Of a DNA stretch of 64,000 nucleotides, positions 1-7,242 are shown one piece after another. The notes below the pieces were generated by a model. That model was not told where the DNA came from. It saw only the letters and a program-made list of their open reading frames with translations, and ran no database searches. The position numbers were made by a program, and so were the translations under genes. The first letter of the stretch is position 1, and each line of letters starts with the position of its first letter. The stretch comes from Lachnospiraceae bacterium GAM79 (GTDB taxonomy: Bacteria; Bacillota; Clostridia; Lachnospirales; Lachnospiraceae), in NCBI GenBank assembly GCA_003584705.1, contig AP018536.1, positions 620,001-684,000 on the forward strand, written 5' to 3'.

Positions 1-197
1 TTATCCAGCAGGGTGATGTAGCCTTCCTTGTCCATTTCAATATATTCCCCATTGCGAAGATTCTTCATAGCGACGCTGACGCTGGGCTTGGACACACCCA
101 GATCGTTGGCAATATCAATGGAACGGACAACGCCGTTCTTTTTCTTCAGCACTAAGATCGTTTCCAGATAATTCTCAGCAGATTCCTGTATTTTCAT
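1..197 (-). CDS. DtxR/MntR-family metal-dependent repressor, N-terminal part
   Basis: Only the first 65 codons are present; the gene runs off the left edge. The protein begins MKIQESAENYLETILVLKKK and continues with a winged-helix DNA-binding segment (SIDIANDLGVSKPSVSVAMK, residues about 27-46). This is the typical N-terminus of the DtxR/IdeR/MntR family of Fe2+- or Mn2+-activated repressors. The metal-binding and dimerisation domains lie outside the window. It is transcribed away from the feo genes, and the intergenic region carries an 18-bp perfect palindrome that suits a dimeric repressor of this class. Regulation of feo by this protein is an inference from position. Confidence 0.85.
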   Translation of the reverse strand, partial: MKIQESAENYLETILVLKKKNGVVRSIDIANDLGVSKPSVSVAMKNLRNGEYIEMDKEGYITLLD

Positions 198-391
198 GTA
201 ATGACCATACCCTTCCCATACATAGCATTTTGAACCAAAATACCTGCTCTACATGTGGAAACTTAACCATCCGCAGGCATTACAATAAGAATAGCAGAAA
301 AGGGTAGGAAATGCAAGATTTCAACTTAATGAGAAAAAATATCAATAAGCAATTCCTATGAGATTTCTATGAAAAAAATTAAAAAAATATG

Positions 392-420
392 TTGACAGTA
401 AAAAAAGGTTAGTATATACT
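392..420 (+). promoter_or_regulatory. Sigma-A promoter of the feo operon
   Basis: A TTGACA -35 box (392-397) is followed after exactly 17 bases by a TATACT -10 box (415-420), placing the start of transcription near 427. It faces the feoA-feoA-feoB genes. Confidence 0.85.
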
Positions 421-424
421 AACC
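407..424. promoter_or_regulatory. 18-bp perfect palindrome overlapping the feo -10 box (DtxR-like operator)
   Basis: GGTTAGTATATACTAACC is its own reverse complement. It covers the spacer and the -10 box of the feo promoter, so a bound dimer would block RNA polymerase. The half site GGTTAG matches the known DtxR/IdeR half-site style (AGGTTAG). Together with the divergent DtxR-type gene this is probably the iron- or manganese-dependent operator; the identity of the protein that binds is inferred. Confidence 0.7.
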
Positions 425-432
425 ACGTGAAT

Positions 433-447
433 TGAGAATGAATCTCA
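433..447. promoter_or_regulatory. Fur-box-like inverted repeat downstream of the feo transcription start
   Basis: TGAGAATGAATCTCA has the 7-1-7 layout of a Fur-family box (TGATAATNATTATCA in Bacillus), with one mismatch between the arms. It starts about six bases after the predicted transcription start. A Fur-family gene lies at the end of the same gene cluster, so feedback control is possible. Confidence 0.5.
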
Positions 448-505
448 TTAAGAGCTAATGAGAAACCACAAGCAGTTCAATACTATTGAAGGGAAGGAAG
501 TGTGT

Positions 506-718
506 ATGATGCCCCTGAGTATGGTAGGTACCGGTGAAGAGAACACGATCCAGAGGATCGGCGGCAAAGAGGAGACGAAAAAGTTTTTGGAGACCCTCGG
601 ATTTGTAGTAGGTGGTAAAGTGACAGTTGTGTCCCAGACCGAAGGCAACCTGATTGTGAATATCAAGGAATCAAGAGTAGCCATCGGCAAGGATATGGCC
701 AATAAAATCATGGTGTAG
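506..718 (+). CDS. feoA: FeoA-type ferrous iron transport accessory protein (first copy)
   Basis: This 70-residue SH3-like protein begins MMPLSMVGTGEENTIQRIGG and has the FeoA core of a short beta barrel with the segment FLETLGFVVGGKVTVVSQ. FeoA proteins are small cytosolic partners of the FeoB Fe2+ permease. The start at 506 is chosen because GGGAAGGAAG (491-500) is a good ribosome-binding site; an in-frame ATG at 458 has no such site. It is the first of two tandem feoA genes, 38 bases before the second. Confidence 0.9.
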   Translation: MMPLSMVGTGEENTIQRIGGKEETKKFLETLGFVVGGKVTVVSQTEGNLIVNIKESRVAIGKDMANKIMV

Positions 719-756
719 CGGGCAGCTGTACCAAAAGATGCTAATAGGAGGAGAAA

Positions 757-978
757 ATGAAGACATTGAAGGAAGTTCCCTGCGGACAGACCGTAAAGGT
801 GACTAAACTGAATGGTGAAGGTCCTGTCAAGAGACGTATCATGGACATGGGCATTACCAAAGGTGTTGAGATCTATGTGAGAAAGGTTGCTCCTTTGGGA
901 GATCCCGTGGAAGTAACTGTCAGAGGCTATGAGCTGTCTCTTCGTAAGGCAGACGCTGAGATGATTTGCGTTGAGTAA
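757..978 (+). CDS. feoA: FeoA-type ferrous iron transport accessory protein (second copy)
   Basis: This 73-residue protein begins MKTLKEVPCGQTVKVTKL and contains KRRIMDMGITKGVEIYVRK, a classic FeoA core, ending in the GYELSLRKADAEMI strand pattern. The ribosome-binding site AGGAGGAG lies just upstream of the ATG. It is closer to canonical FeoA than the first copy, and the two are only distantly similar. It precedes feoB by about 150 bases, which hold a structured repeat. Its probable role is modulation of FeoB. Confidence 0.92.
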   Translation: MKTLKEVPCGQTVKVTKLNGEGPVKRRIMDMGITKGVEIYVRKVAPLGDPVEVTVRGYELSLRKADAEMICVE

Positions 979-1008
979 ATGATCTTTTTTTTAACAGGAA
1001 GGTTAGCT

Positions 1009-1092
1009 GGAACTAATTAGTGAAGGCTAATCACATGAGCAAAAGGAAAGTCTCGAAGAGACGATTTTGTGAATGAGGCTCTGAATAGTTAT
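1009..1092. repeat. Structured palindromic repeat, family 1, copy 1
   Basis: The stretch has a degenerate left arm (GAACTAATTAG), a central hairpin (GTCTCgaaGAGAC) and a right end TCTGAATAGTT. The right half (TGTGAAT, a short gap, then CTCTGAATAGTT) matches copies at 33336-33452 and 46039-46144. The left arm GGCTAATCACA pairs imperfectly with TGTGAATGAGGC. It lies between feoA and feoB. Confidence 0.6.
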
Positions 1093-1126
1093 GAAAAGTA
1101 TGATTTTAGAGGAAAGAGGTAGAAAA

Positions 1127-3622
1127 ATGGCAATTAAGATTGCACTTGCAGGTAACCCTAACTGCGGTAAAACAACACTTTTCAACGCTCTGACCGGTTC
1201 CAACCAGTTCGTAGGTAACTGGCCCGGCGTAACCGTTGAGAAAAAGGAAGGTAAATTAAAGAAACAGTACGGCGGTAACGGTGATGACGTGATCATCATG
1301 GACTTACCCGGTATTTATTCCCTGTCTCCGTATACTCTGGAGGAAGTGGTAGCACGTAACTACCTGATCGGTGAGAGACCCGATGCGATCCTGAACCTGG
1401 TAGACGGTACCAACATCGAGCGTAACTTATATCTGAGCACACAGCTGATGGAACTGGGTATTCCCGTTGTCATGGCTGTCAACATGATCGATATCGTGAA
1501 CAAGAACGGCGACAAGATCAACGTAGGCAAGCTTTCTGAGAAGCTGGGCTGCCCCGTTGTAGAGATCTCCGCACTGAAACTGACCGGTATCGAGAACGCT
1601 ACCAAAAAGGCGATCGAACTGGCACAGAAGAAGAGTGCAGCAGTTGCGGTACATAAATTCGCACCTGAGGTTGAGAGCGTGATCGAGACCGTAGAGAAGA
1701 AGCTCACCGATGTTCCCGAGGAGCAGAAGAGATTCTTCGCTATCAAGCTGTTAGAGAAGGATGACAAGATCCCCGCACAGATGAAGAGCGTTCCCGATGT
1801 ATCCGCTGAGATCAAGCAGTTGGAAGCTGCTATGGATGATGACACTGAGAGTATCATCACTAACGAGAGATACACATACATCTCCTCTATTATCAAAGAG
1901 TGTTACACCAAGAAGGAAGGCCAGAAGTTAACGACTTCCGATAAGATCGATAAAATCGTGACCAACAGATGGCTGGCACTGCCGATCTTCGCAGTGGTTA
2001 TGTTTATCGTATATTATGTATCTGTTACCACCGTTGGTACCTGGGCTACCGACTGGGCGAACGATGGCGTATTCGGTGATGGCTGGCATCTGTTCACCAT
2101 CGGAACCGGTGCTTATGAAGAAGCAGCTGAGCCGTATGATGATGCAATGAATGTGATCAACGCATTCGTAGAAGCTGACGGTGATGAAGCTCTGGCAGCA
2201 GTCATCGACAGCGAGTCTGAGGACTATGATCCCGCAGCAGCAGTAGCAGCTGTTCAGGAGTTCGCGGCAGGCATCGATGCATCCGCTACCGCAGATTACA
2301 CCCTGGAAGATGAAGAGACTCTGGCAACAGAGGATGTTACTTACACCGGTGCTGAGCTGGCAGAGGCAGTTGATGTATACGCAGCAGACGGCGGAGAAGC
2401 TCCCGATCCCGCAGACTACGGTATCTGGGTACCCGGCGTACCTGCACTGTTAGAGAGCGGTCTGGATGCGATCGGATGTGCCGACTGGCTGAAAGGGCTG
2501 ATCCTTGACGGTATTGTAGCCGGTGTCGGTGCAGTACTTGGTTTCGTACCCCAGATGCTGGTACTGTTCATCTTCCTGGCATTCCTGGAGTCCTGTGGTT
2601 ACATGGCACGTATCGCATTCATCATGGACCGTATCTTCCGTAAGTTCGGTCTGTCCGGTAAATCCTTCATTCCTATGCTGATCGGTTCCGGATGTGGTGT
2701 TCCCGGTATCATGGCTTCCCGTACCATCGAGAACGACAGAGACCGTAAGATGACGATTATGACTACCACATTTATTCCTTGTGGTGCTAAGCTTCCTTTC
2801 ATCGCCATGGTAGCAGGTGCTATCTTCGGCGGCGCAGCATGGGTTGCTCCTTCCGCATACTTTCTGGGAATTGCAGCAATCATTTGTTCCGGTATTATCC
2901 TGAAGAAGACCAAGATCTTCGAGGGCGATCCTGCTCCTTTCGTTATGGAGCTTCCCGCTTACCATTGGCCTACCGTAGGTACGGTACTGCGCAGCATGTG
3001 GGAGCGTGGCTGGTCCTTCATCAAGAAGGCAGGTACCATCATCCTTCTGTCCACCATCGTTGTATGGTTTACTACTTACTTCGGATTCACCGAGGACGGC
3101 TTCCGTATGCTGGCTGAGGATGAGATCGATATGAGTATCCTGGGCAAGATCGGTCAGTGCCTGGCATGGATATTCATTCCTCAGGGCTTCGGTAACTGGC
3201 AGGCAACCGTTGCATCTATCACCGGTCTGGTAGCAAAGGAGAACATCGTAGGTACTATGGGTATCCTCTACAGCGCAGGCGAGGGTTCCGTATATGCTAA
3301 CATGGCAGCTACCTTCACTGTAGCAAGCGGCTATGCATTCCTGGCATTCAACCTGCTGTGCGCACCTTGCTTCGCAGCTATGGGTGCGATCAAGCGTGAG
3401 ATGAACAATACCAGATGGTTCTGGATCGCTATCGGATATCAGTGCGGTCTGGCATATGTGGTATCCCTGTGTGTATATCAGATCGGTACGCTGATCACCA
3501 CCGGTGCTTTCGGTATCGGCACTGTAGTAGCATTCCTTCTGATCATCGGCTTCATTTATCTGCTCTTCCGTCCTTACAAGGAGAGCACCACTCTGAAGGT
3601 TGACACCGAGAAGGCTGCATAA
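1127..3622 (+). CDS. feoB: FeoB ferrous iron permease
   Basis: This 831-residue inner-membrane Fe2+ transporter has an N-terminal G domain: G1 GNPNCGKTT at about residue 9, G3 DLPG at about 59 and G4 NMID at about 119. A FeoB helical spacer and a polytopic core with two Gate repeats follow (for example GFVPQMLVLF and GCGVPGIMASRTIENDRDRK). The start at 1127 (MAIKIALAGNPNCGKTT) follows GAGGAAAGAGGT; an in-frame ATG at 1091 falls inside a repeat and lacks a site. An acidic, Ala/Asp/Glu-rich insertion of roughly 110 residues (about 327-440) sits in the loop after the first membrane segment. It is the core gene of the feo operon. Confidence 0.97.
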   Translation: MAIKIALAGNPNCGKTTLFNALTGSNQFVGNWPGVTVEKKEGKLKKQYGGNGDDVIIMDLPGIYSLSPYTLEEVVARNYLIGERPDAILNLVDGTNIERNLYLSTQLMELGIPVVMAVNMIDIVNKNGDKINVGKLSEKLGCPVVEISALKLTGIENATKKAIELAQKKSAAVAVHKFAPEVESVIETVEKKLTDVPEEQKRFFAIKLLEKDDKIPAQMKSVPDVSAEIKQLEAAMDDDTESIITNERYTYISSIIKECYTKKEGQKLTTSDKIDKIVTNRWLALPIFAVVMFIVYYVSVTTVGTWATDWANDGVFGDGWHLFTIGTGAYEEAAEPYDDAMNVINAFVEADGDEALAAVIDSESEDYDPAAAVAAVQEFAAGIDASATADYTLEDEETLATEDVTYTGAELAEAVDVYAADGGEAPDPADYGIWVPGVPALLESGLDAIGCADWLKGLILDGIVAGVGAVLGFVPQMLVLFIFLAFLESCGYMARIAFIMDRIFRKFGLSGKSFIPMLIGSGCGVPGIMASRTIENDRDRKMTIMTTTFIPCGAKLPFIAMVAGAIFGGAAWVAPSAYFLGIAAIICSGIILKKTKIFEGDPAPFVMELPAYHWPTVGTVLRSMWERGWSFIKKAGTIILLSTIVVWFTTYFGFTEDGFRMLAEDEIDMSILGKIGQCLAWIFIPQGFGNWQATVASITGLVAKENIVGTMGILYSAGEGSVYANMAATFTVASGYAFLAFNLLCAPCFAAMGAIKREMNNTRWFWIAIGYQCGLAYVVSLCVYQIGTLITTGAFGIGTVVAFLLIIGFIYLLFRPYKESTTLKVDTEKAA

Positions 3623-3640
3623 GTAAAATAAATGATAGAA

Positions 3641-3700
3641 CTTTCCCACAGGTGTCCGGCGTGACTGCTTGCAGGCAAAGCCAGATACCTGTGAGGGAAG
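3641..3700 (+). other. Intercistronic hairpin after feoB
   Basis: CTTTCCC-ACAGGTGTC pairs with GATACCTGTGAGGGAAG across a loop of about 28 bases. No T-run follows, so it may be an mRNA processing or stability element, or a weak attenuator between feoB and the small downstream genes. Confidence 0.45.
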
Positions 3701-3784
3701 TAAACAGATAGAAACGTAACATTACTTGCGGATCTTCGATAAGAGGATTCGCAGGATTTCAAAATAAGAGTAAGGAGGCAGTCT

Positions 3785-3925
3785 ATGGGAACCGTAGTTG
3801 TATTGGCGATACTGGCCGGTGTAGTCGCATTGATTGTCCGCAAAATGATAAAAGACAAAAAGAATGGAAAATCCATTCAGTGCGGTGGCGATTGCAGCCA
3901 CTGTGGAGGTCATTGTGGACACTAA
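3785..3925 (+). CDS. FeoB-associated Cys-rich membrane peptide
   Basis: This 46-residue protein has one membrane helix at residues 3-19 (TVVVLAILAGVVALIVR), a short lysine-rich linker and a C-terminal Cys/Gly/His tail (CGGDCSHCGGHCGH). That layout matches the small FeoB-associated Cys-rich membrane proteins found next to feoB in Firmicutes. AAGGAGG (3772-3778) precedes the ATG. The tail could bind Fe2+ or another soft metal near the transporter; this is inference from composition. Its last codons overlap the likely start of the next gene. Confidence 0.85.
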   Translation: MGTVVVLAILAGVVALIVRKMIKDKKNGKSIQCGGDCSHCGGHCGH

Positions 3926-4373
3926 GGAACAGGTAAGCTATCAGACCACGAAAATGCAGAGAGAGATCATATTGACCAAGCTGAAAGAAAAAGGCTGCCG
4001 TATTACGAAGCAGCGACTTCGGCTGATTGATATTATCCTCCAGTATGAATGCTCCAGCTGTAAGGAAATCTTCTACCGGGCATTGGAAGAGGATGACAAG
4101 CTGGGAGTTGCAACCGTATACCGCATGGTCAACCTGTTAGAAGAGATCGGTGCTATCAGCCGTAAGAACATGTATAAGGTAGCTTACTCTGAAAATTGTA
4201 TGATGGAAAATGCCTGTACCATTGAGCTGGATGACGGTTCGATACATCATCTTTCAGCAAAAAAATGGAATTCCGTGATCCGGGCGGGACTCAAGTCCTG
4301 CGGATACCTCGTAGACCAGAGGGTGAGTAACGTGACGATCAAGCCTTGCGAATGTGCGGAGCAGGTATGCTAA
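3915..4373 (+). CDS. Divergent Fur-family transcriptional regulator
   Basis: The N-terminal half is a clear Fur winged helix (KLKEKGCRITKQRLRLIDII, then GVATVYRMVNLLEEIGAI). The C-terminal half lacks the usual His-rich HHHxH-type metal cluster and instead ends in CECAEQVC. The GTG at 3915 is favoured because GGAGG (3905-3909) sits five bases upstream, giving an 11-base overlap with the Cys-rich peptide gene and 152 residues. The ATG at 3954 is an alternative but has no nearby site. Context suggests a regulator of the feo cluster, possibly through the box at 433-447. Its metal-sensing mode is unknown. Confidence 0.8.
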   Translation: MDTKEQVSYQTTKMQREIILTKLKEKGCRITKQRLRLIDIILQYECSSCKEIFYRALEEDDKLGVATVYRMVNLLEEIGAISRKNMYKVAYSENCMMENACTIELDDGSIHHLSAKKWNSVIRAGLKSCGYLVDQRVSNVTIKPCECAEQVC

Positions 4374-4394
4374 GATAAGAGTATAATAAGTAGA

Positions 4395-4465
4395 AAGTAA
4401 ACCGGTGTAAGGAGCAGGCGGTCTGGAGAGACAGTACTGTTTCCTACACCGGTTTTACTTATATG
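4395..4465 (+). terminator. Long hairpin terminator of the feo cluster
   Basis: AAGTAAACCGGTGTAAGGA (4395-4413) pairs almost fully with TTCCTACACCGGTTTTACTT (4441-4460). It lies just after the Fur-family gene, with T-rich sequence in and after the 3' arm. Confidence 0.65.
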
Positions 4466-4574
4466 GGTGGCAGGAAAATATTAATCTGCATGAAATTTTG
4501 ACAGATATTGTAGCAAAGATACTTCTGAGAGGAGTATATTTTTTTGAAAGAAAAACAATAAGGAGAGTGAAAAA

Positions 4575-4934
4575 ATGGGAACTTATATTATATGCGGTAT
4601 ATTAGTAATAGTAGTTATTGCGGCGTTGCTGGGATCCAAAAAGCATTTCAAGGGAGAAGGCGGATGCTGTGGCGGAGGCGGAGATGTGAAGATCAAGCCG
4701 AAGCACTTAGATACTATCGTAGCGACCAAAAAGCTTCATATTGAAGGAATGTCCTGTGTGAACTGCCAGAATCGTATCGAGAATGCCCTGAATGGCATGG
4801 CACAGGTCAATGCCAAAGCAAGCTTTAAGAAAGGCGAAGCAATCGTAAAGCTCGGCGCAGACATCCCCGAAGACGAACTGCGCGAGGCTGTGGAGAAACT
4901 GGGATACAAAGTTACTTCCATTGAATTGATGTAA
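4575..4934 (+). CDS. Membrane-anchored heavy-metal-associated (HMA) domain protein
   Basis: This 119-residue protein has an N-terminal membrane helix (residues 4-20), a GGCCGGGG Cys/Gly patch at about 34-41, and a C-terminal ferredoxin-like HMA domain starting near residue 52 with the metal site GMSCVNC. HMA domains of the CopZ/MerP type carry Cu+ or other soft metals. Tethering to the membrane by its own helix is less usual than the free chaperone. The site AAGGAGAG precedes the ATG. It stands alone between the feo terminator and the large palindromic region; no P-type ATPase gene is adjacent. Confidence 0.88.
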   Translation: MGTYIICGILVIVVIAALLGSKKHFKGEGGCCGGGGDVKIKPKHLDTIVATKKLHIEGMSCVNCQNRIENALNGMAQVNAKASFKKGEAIVKLGADIPEDELREAVEKLGYKVTSIELM

Positions 4935-5415
4935 ATGGAAAGTTAGTAAAGAAATGCTATCAAATCCCCGTAGCCCTTGGCAGGGTATAAGAAACGCGGC
5001 ACGCTCGCGCTCTGTCGCAGAGCGTAGCGGTACATAAGCGGTCACAATACGACCGCTAAGTACCGACGTCTGCTTACGGCACTGCTTATTCTTATACCCA
5101 GCCGGGGCTACTGGTTTTTTTGAAAGCTTTCCAAAACGCAGAACTCCCGGCGTATGCGGTGCCATGTCGAAAATGTTTGTCGGAGGATGTTGACATTTTC
5201 TAGAAAAGTGCTGAAAGGCAGGGGGAAAGCGGACACGATGTCCGCGTCAGCCGATTGTCGACATGGATGTCGACTGTAGGCGGCCCCGTCATGACGAGAA
5301 CTACTCATCACTTTTCGTAGAAAATTCACATCCGGAGACCTTACATCGAGACATGTGTATCGCATGCTCCGGGAGTTCGTGGATTTTGCCAATGTATTTA
5401 ACTAACTTTCCATTT
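4933..5415. repeat. 483-bp nested palindromic region bounded by 15-bp perfect inverted repeats
   Basis: AAATGGAAAGTTAGT (4933-4947) and its exact reverse complement (5401-5415) enclose two large imperfect palindromes at 4970-5111 and 5132-5388. The second pairs CGGAGGATGT-ATTTTCTAGAAAAGTG-like arms with a matching right side and has inner hairpins GCGGACACGATGTCCGC and GTCGACATGGATGTCGAC. No convincing protein is encoded. The left arm overlaps the stop codon of the HMA gene. Confidence 0.75.
4970..5111 (+). repeat. Structured repeat, family 2, copy A
   Basis: Outer arms GTAGCCC...AGGGTATAAGAA and TTCTTATACCC...GGGCTAC pair. An inner stem GCGGTACaTAAGCGGTC pairs with GACCGCTAAGTACCG. The core (GTAGCGGTAC, then TAAGTaCCGACGT and cTTACGG...CTGCTTA) recurs at 52907-53046 with different but still complementary arms. 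Confidence 0.7.
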
Positions 5416-5435
5416 AGCTATTGCCTCTCACTCGC

Positions 5436-6290
5436 TTATTGATCAATCCCCAACTCCCGCAATGCCTCCTCCCAATAAGAAGGAGCAATATTATACCAGG
5501 GATCTTTATATCCGTTCAATTTCATCACATGAAATAGTGCGGTCCCGTGGGAGACTTCACCGGTATACAATAAATGTTGTGTGATCCGGCACCAATAAGG
5601 TGACAGATCCCAAAGGCCGGATTCGTGAAGCTCCTTTATAACTTTTTCCACATCATATTCCAGTGAAATAAATTCGGGGTTCCAACCGCAGCTATCGGAG
5701 GTCAATATCATGTACTGCGTTTTGTGGGGAGATTTCAGGGGGACACCCACAGCTCCGGCGTTTATTATCTTCTTTTCACTGTTATAAACGATTCCCTGAA
5801 TATGTGTGTGACCGCATACGATATAGTTTTCCTGACATTTATGAAGAATATCCTTGAAATCCTCACTGTTTGGATGCAGCTCTTTATTGTTGGCAAAGGG
5901 GGTTCCGTGACAGACCAGTACTGGCTCCATTCCATCGAACGCAATTCTCTGGCTTATTGGCAGAGACTCAAAGAAATCAATATCAGCGGAGGTGAGATTT
6001 TCATAATTATAAAGCATTGCCATAATGCTGTGATTCCCGTTTTTCCAGTCGCACCTCACATCTTTTCTGCGGTTGATCCAGTAGTCCTCCTTATTTCCTC
6101 TTATGAAAAAACAGGAATAGTTACTCCGTAGCTCATAAAGAATTTCCAGTGTCTTTTTGGGATAGGGAAATTCTCCCAGATAATCGCCTAAAAAAAGATA
6201 GGCATCGACCTGCTGTTCCCAAGCATGCTTCAGACAGCTTTGCAAGGCTATGTAGTTGCCATGGATATCGGACAGGATTGCCAGCTTCAT
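5436..6290 (-). CDS. Calcineurin-like metallophosphoesterase (YfcE/MJ0936-like)
   Basis: This 284-residue soluble enzyme shows the ordered metal-binding motifs of the family: SDIHGN (residues 7-12), GDYLGE (about 36), GNKED (about 65), CHGTP (about 127) and GHTHIQG (about 160). These ligate a dinuclear metal centre for phosphoester hydrolysis. The substrate is unknown; relatives act on phosphodiesters or nucleotides. The C-terminal 80 residues are extra compared with minimal YfcE. It starts at ATG 6290 behind a GGGAAA-type site and looks monocistronic. Confidence 0.9.
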   Translation of the reverse strand: MKLAILSDIHGNYIALQSCLKHAWEQQVDAYLFLGDYLGEFPYPKKTLEILYELRSNYSCFFIRGNKEDYWINRRKDVRCDWKNGNHSIMAMLYNYENLTSADIDFFESLPISQRIAFDGMEPVLVCHGTPFANNKELHPNSEDFKDILHKCQENYIVCGHTHIQGIVYNSEKKIINAGAVGVPLKSPHKTQYMILTSDSCGWNPEFISLEYDVEKVIKELHESGLWDLSPYWCRITQHLLYTGEVSHGTALFHVMKLNGYKDPWYNIAPSYWEEALRELGIDQ

Positions 6291-6327
6291 TCGTAGTGTT
6301 TCCCTTTCTTATTTGTTGTGTATGGAA

Positions 6328-6918
6328 TCATTTTCTGGAGAAATGAAAATCACAGTAATCCTCGCCCCAGCCTAAAGTTTTCGTCCGGGAGAAGGCCAGT
6401 TTTTTTAGGCCGCCGTAGGTCACGTTGTCGGCATCGCAGAAGATGTGGCACAGCTTCGGGCAGTTGTTCTCAACGCAGGCGGTGTGCCAGAGGCATTTTG
6501 TGATGGTTACATCGAAGGAAGCGCTGGTGTGATCCTGTGTACTTTCATGCAGGTCGGAGGAGCGCATGACCTTCCGGAAAATACTGCTGTAAAGGAAGAA
6601 GAAGCCGGGGATCCGCTCCATTTTTGCCATGGAGGAGTGCATATTTGCTCCGACAATAGTAAACATATATTTTTGTAGATATGCGGAGGTTTCCTCTTCC
6701 GAAAAGCCCTCCTGTAACAGCGTCTTATACAGCGCTACACAGGGAAGAATGGTCTGAATCAGCGTTTTCTGCTGGCTTTTTGATTTGTTTTCTGTATTTT
6801 TGCTTTCTATCAGCGTGTGGAACAACTGCTCCTGCGTATCAAACAAAGCGCTGCCCCGATCCTGTCCAAATTCTTCTATTAGAAATGCCATGATCTGTTC
6901 CTGTCGTTTGACCTTCAT
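6328..6918 (-). CDS. L-2-amino-thiazoline-4-carboxylic acid hydrolase-like protein
   Basis: This 196-residue protein ends with the family pattern: CLWHTACVENNCPKLCHIFC, then DADNVTYGGLKKLAFSRTKT, then a Gly-Asp-Cys-like tail. This is characteristic of proteins annotated as L-2-amino-thiazoline-4-carboxylate hydrolase (PF14196). The conserved Cys, His and Asp residues suggest a metal or catalytic site. True substrates in gut Clostridia are not established, so the name is a family label. ATG 6918 is chosen because GAGAGG is suitably spaced; a GTG at 6930 would overlap that site. It is probably cotranscribed with nothing downstream. Confidence 0.75.
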   Translation of the reverse strand: MKVKRQEQIMAFLIEEFGQDRGSALFDTQEQLFHTLIESKNTENKSKSQQKTLIQTILPCVALYKTLLQEGFSEEETSAYLQKYMFTIVGANMHSSMAKMERIPGFFFLYSSIFRKVMRSSDLHESTQDHTSASFDVTITKCLWHTACVENNCPKLCHIFCDADNVTYGGLKKLAFSRTKTLGWGEDYCDFHFSRK

Positions 6919-6962
6919 CGTTCGTAACACCTCTCTAAAGCGGAATCCATCTGGATTCCCAG

Positions 6963-7194
6963 ATTACCGCCGCATCCTTCTGATTTTCCAGTGAGGCGGT
7001 AAAAAAAGACATTTTAACCTCGATTTATCCATATTATACCGCCTGCGTACCGCGATTGTCTTTATAAGCGGTAAATTTTCTGAAACTTACTTCCCCAAGT
7101 GCTCCATTTCACCGCCTGTGACAGAGATAACGGCATGGAAGCGGTAATAAAGAGACAGGATTCGACAATGCCCCGGGCTTTCCGGCGGTAATTT
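6963..7194. other. Intergenic cluster of GCGGTAA / TTACCGC motifs
   Basis: Between the hydrolase-like gene and the symporter terminator the motif (G)GCGGTA or its complement occurs at least seven times in both orientations, near 6963, 6995, 7037, 7049, 7067, 7111, 7141 and 7183. Neighbouring copies can pair as short ACCGCC/GGCGGT hairpins. No coding frame is convincing here. It may be an array of binding sites or a decayed palindromic repeat. Confidence 0.5.
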
Positions 7195-7196
7195 CT

Positions 7197-7225
7197 AAAA
7201 AAGACTCCCTAAAACAGAGGGAGTC
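7197..7225 (-). terminator. Terminator of the AGCS symporter gene
   Basis: On the minus strand GACTCCCT...AGGGAGTC forms a hairpin followed by a run of T residues just downstream of the symporter stop codon. Confidence 0.85.
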
Positions 7226-7242
7226 CCGGCATAGCGAACGTA

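Noticed and set aside
2450-3649. A 399-codon open frame on the minus strand opposite feoB
   Set aside because: It is an antisense shadow of a strongly conserved gene, has a low-complexity His/Cys/Gln-rich product, and lacks a ribosome-binding site.
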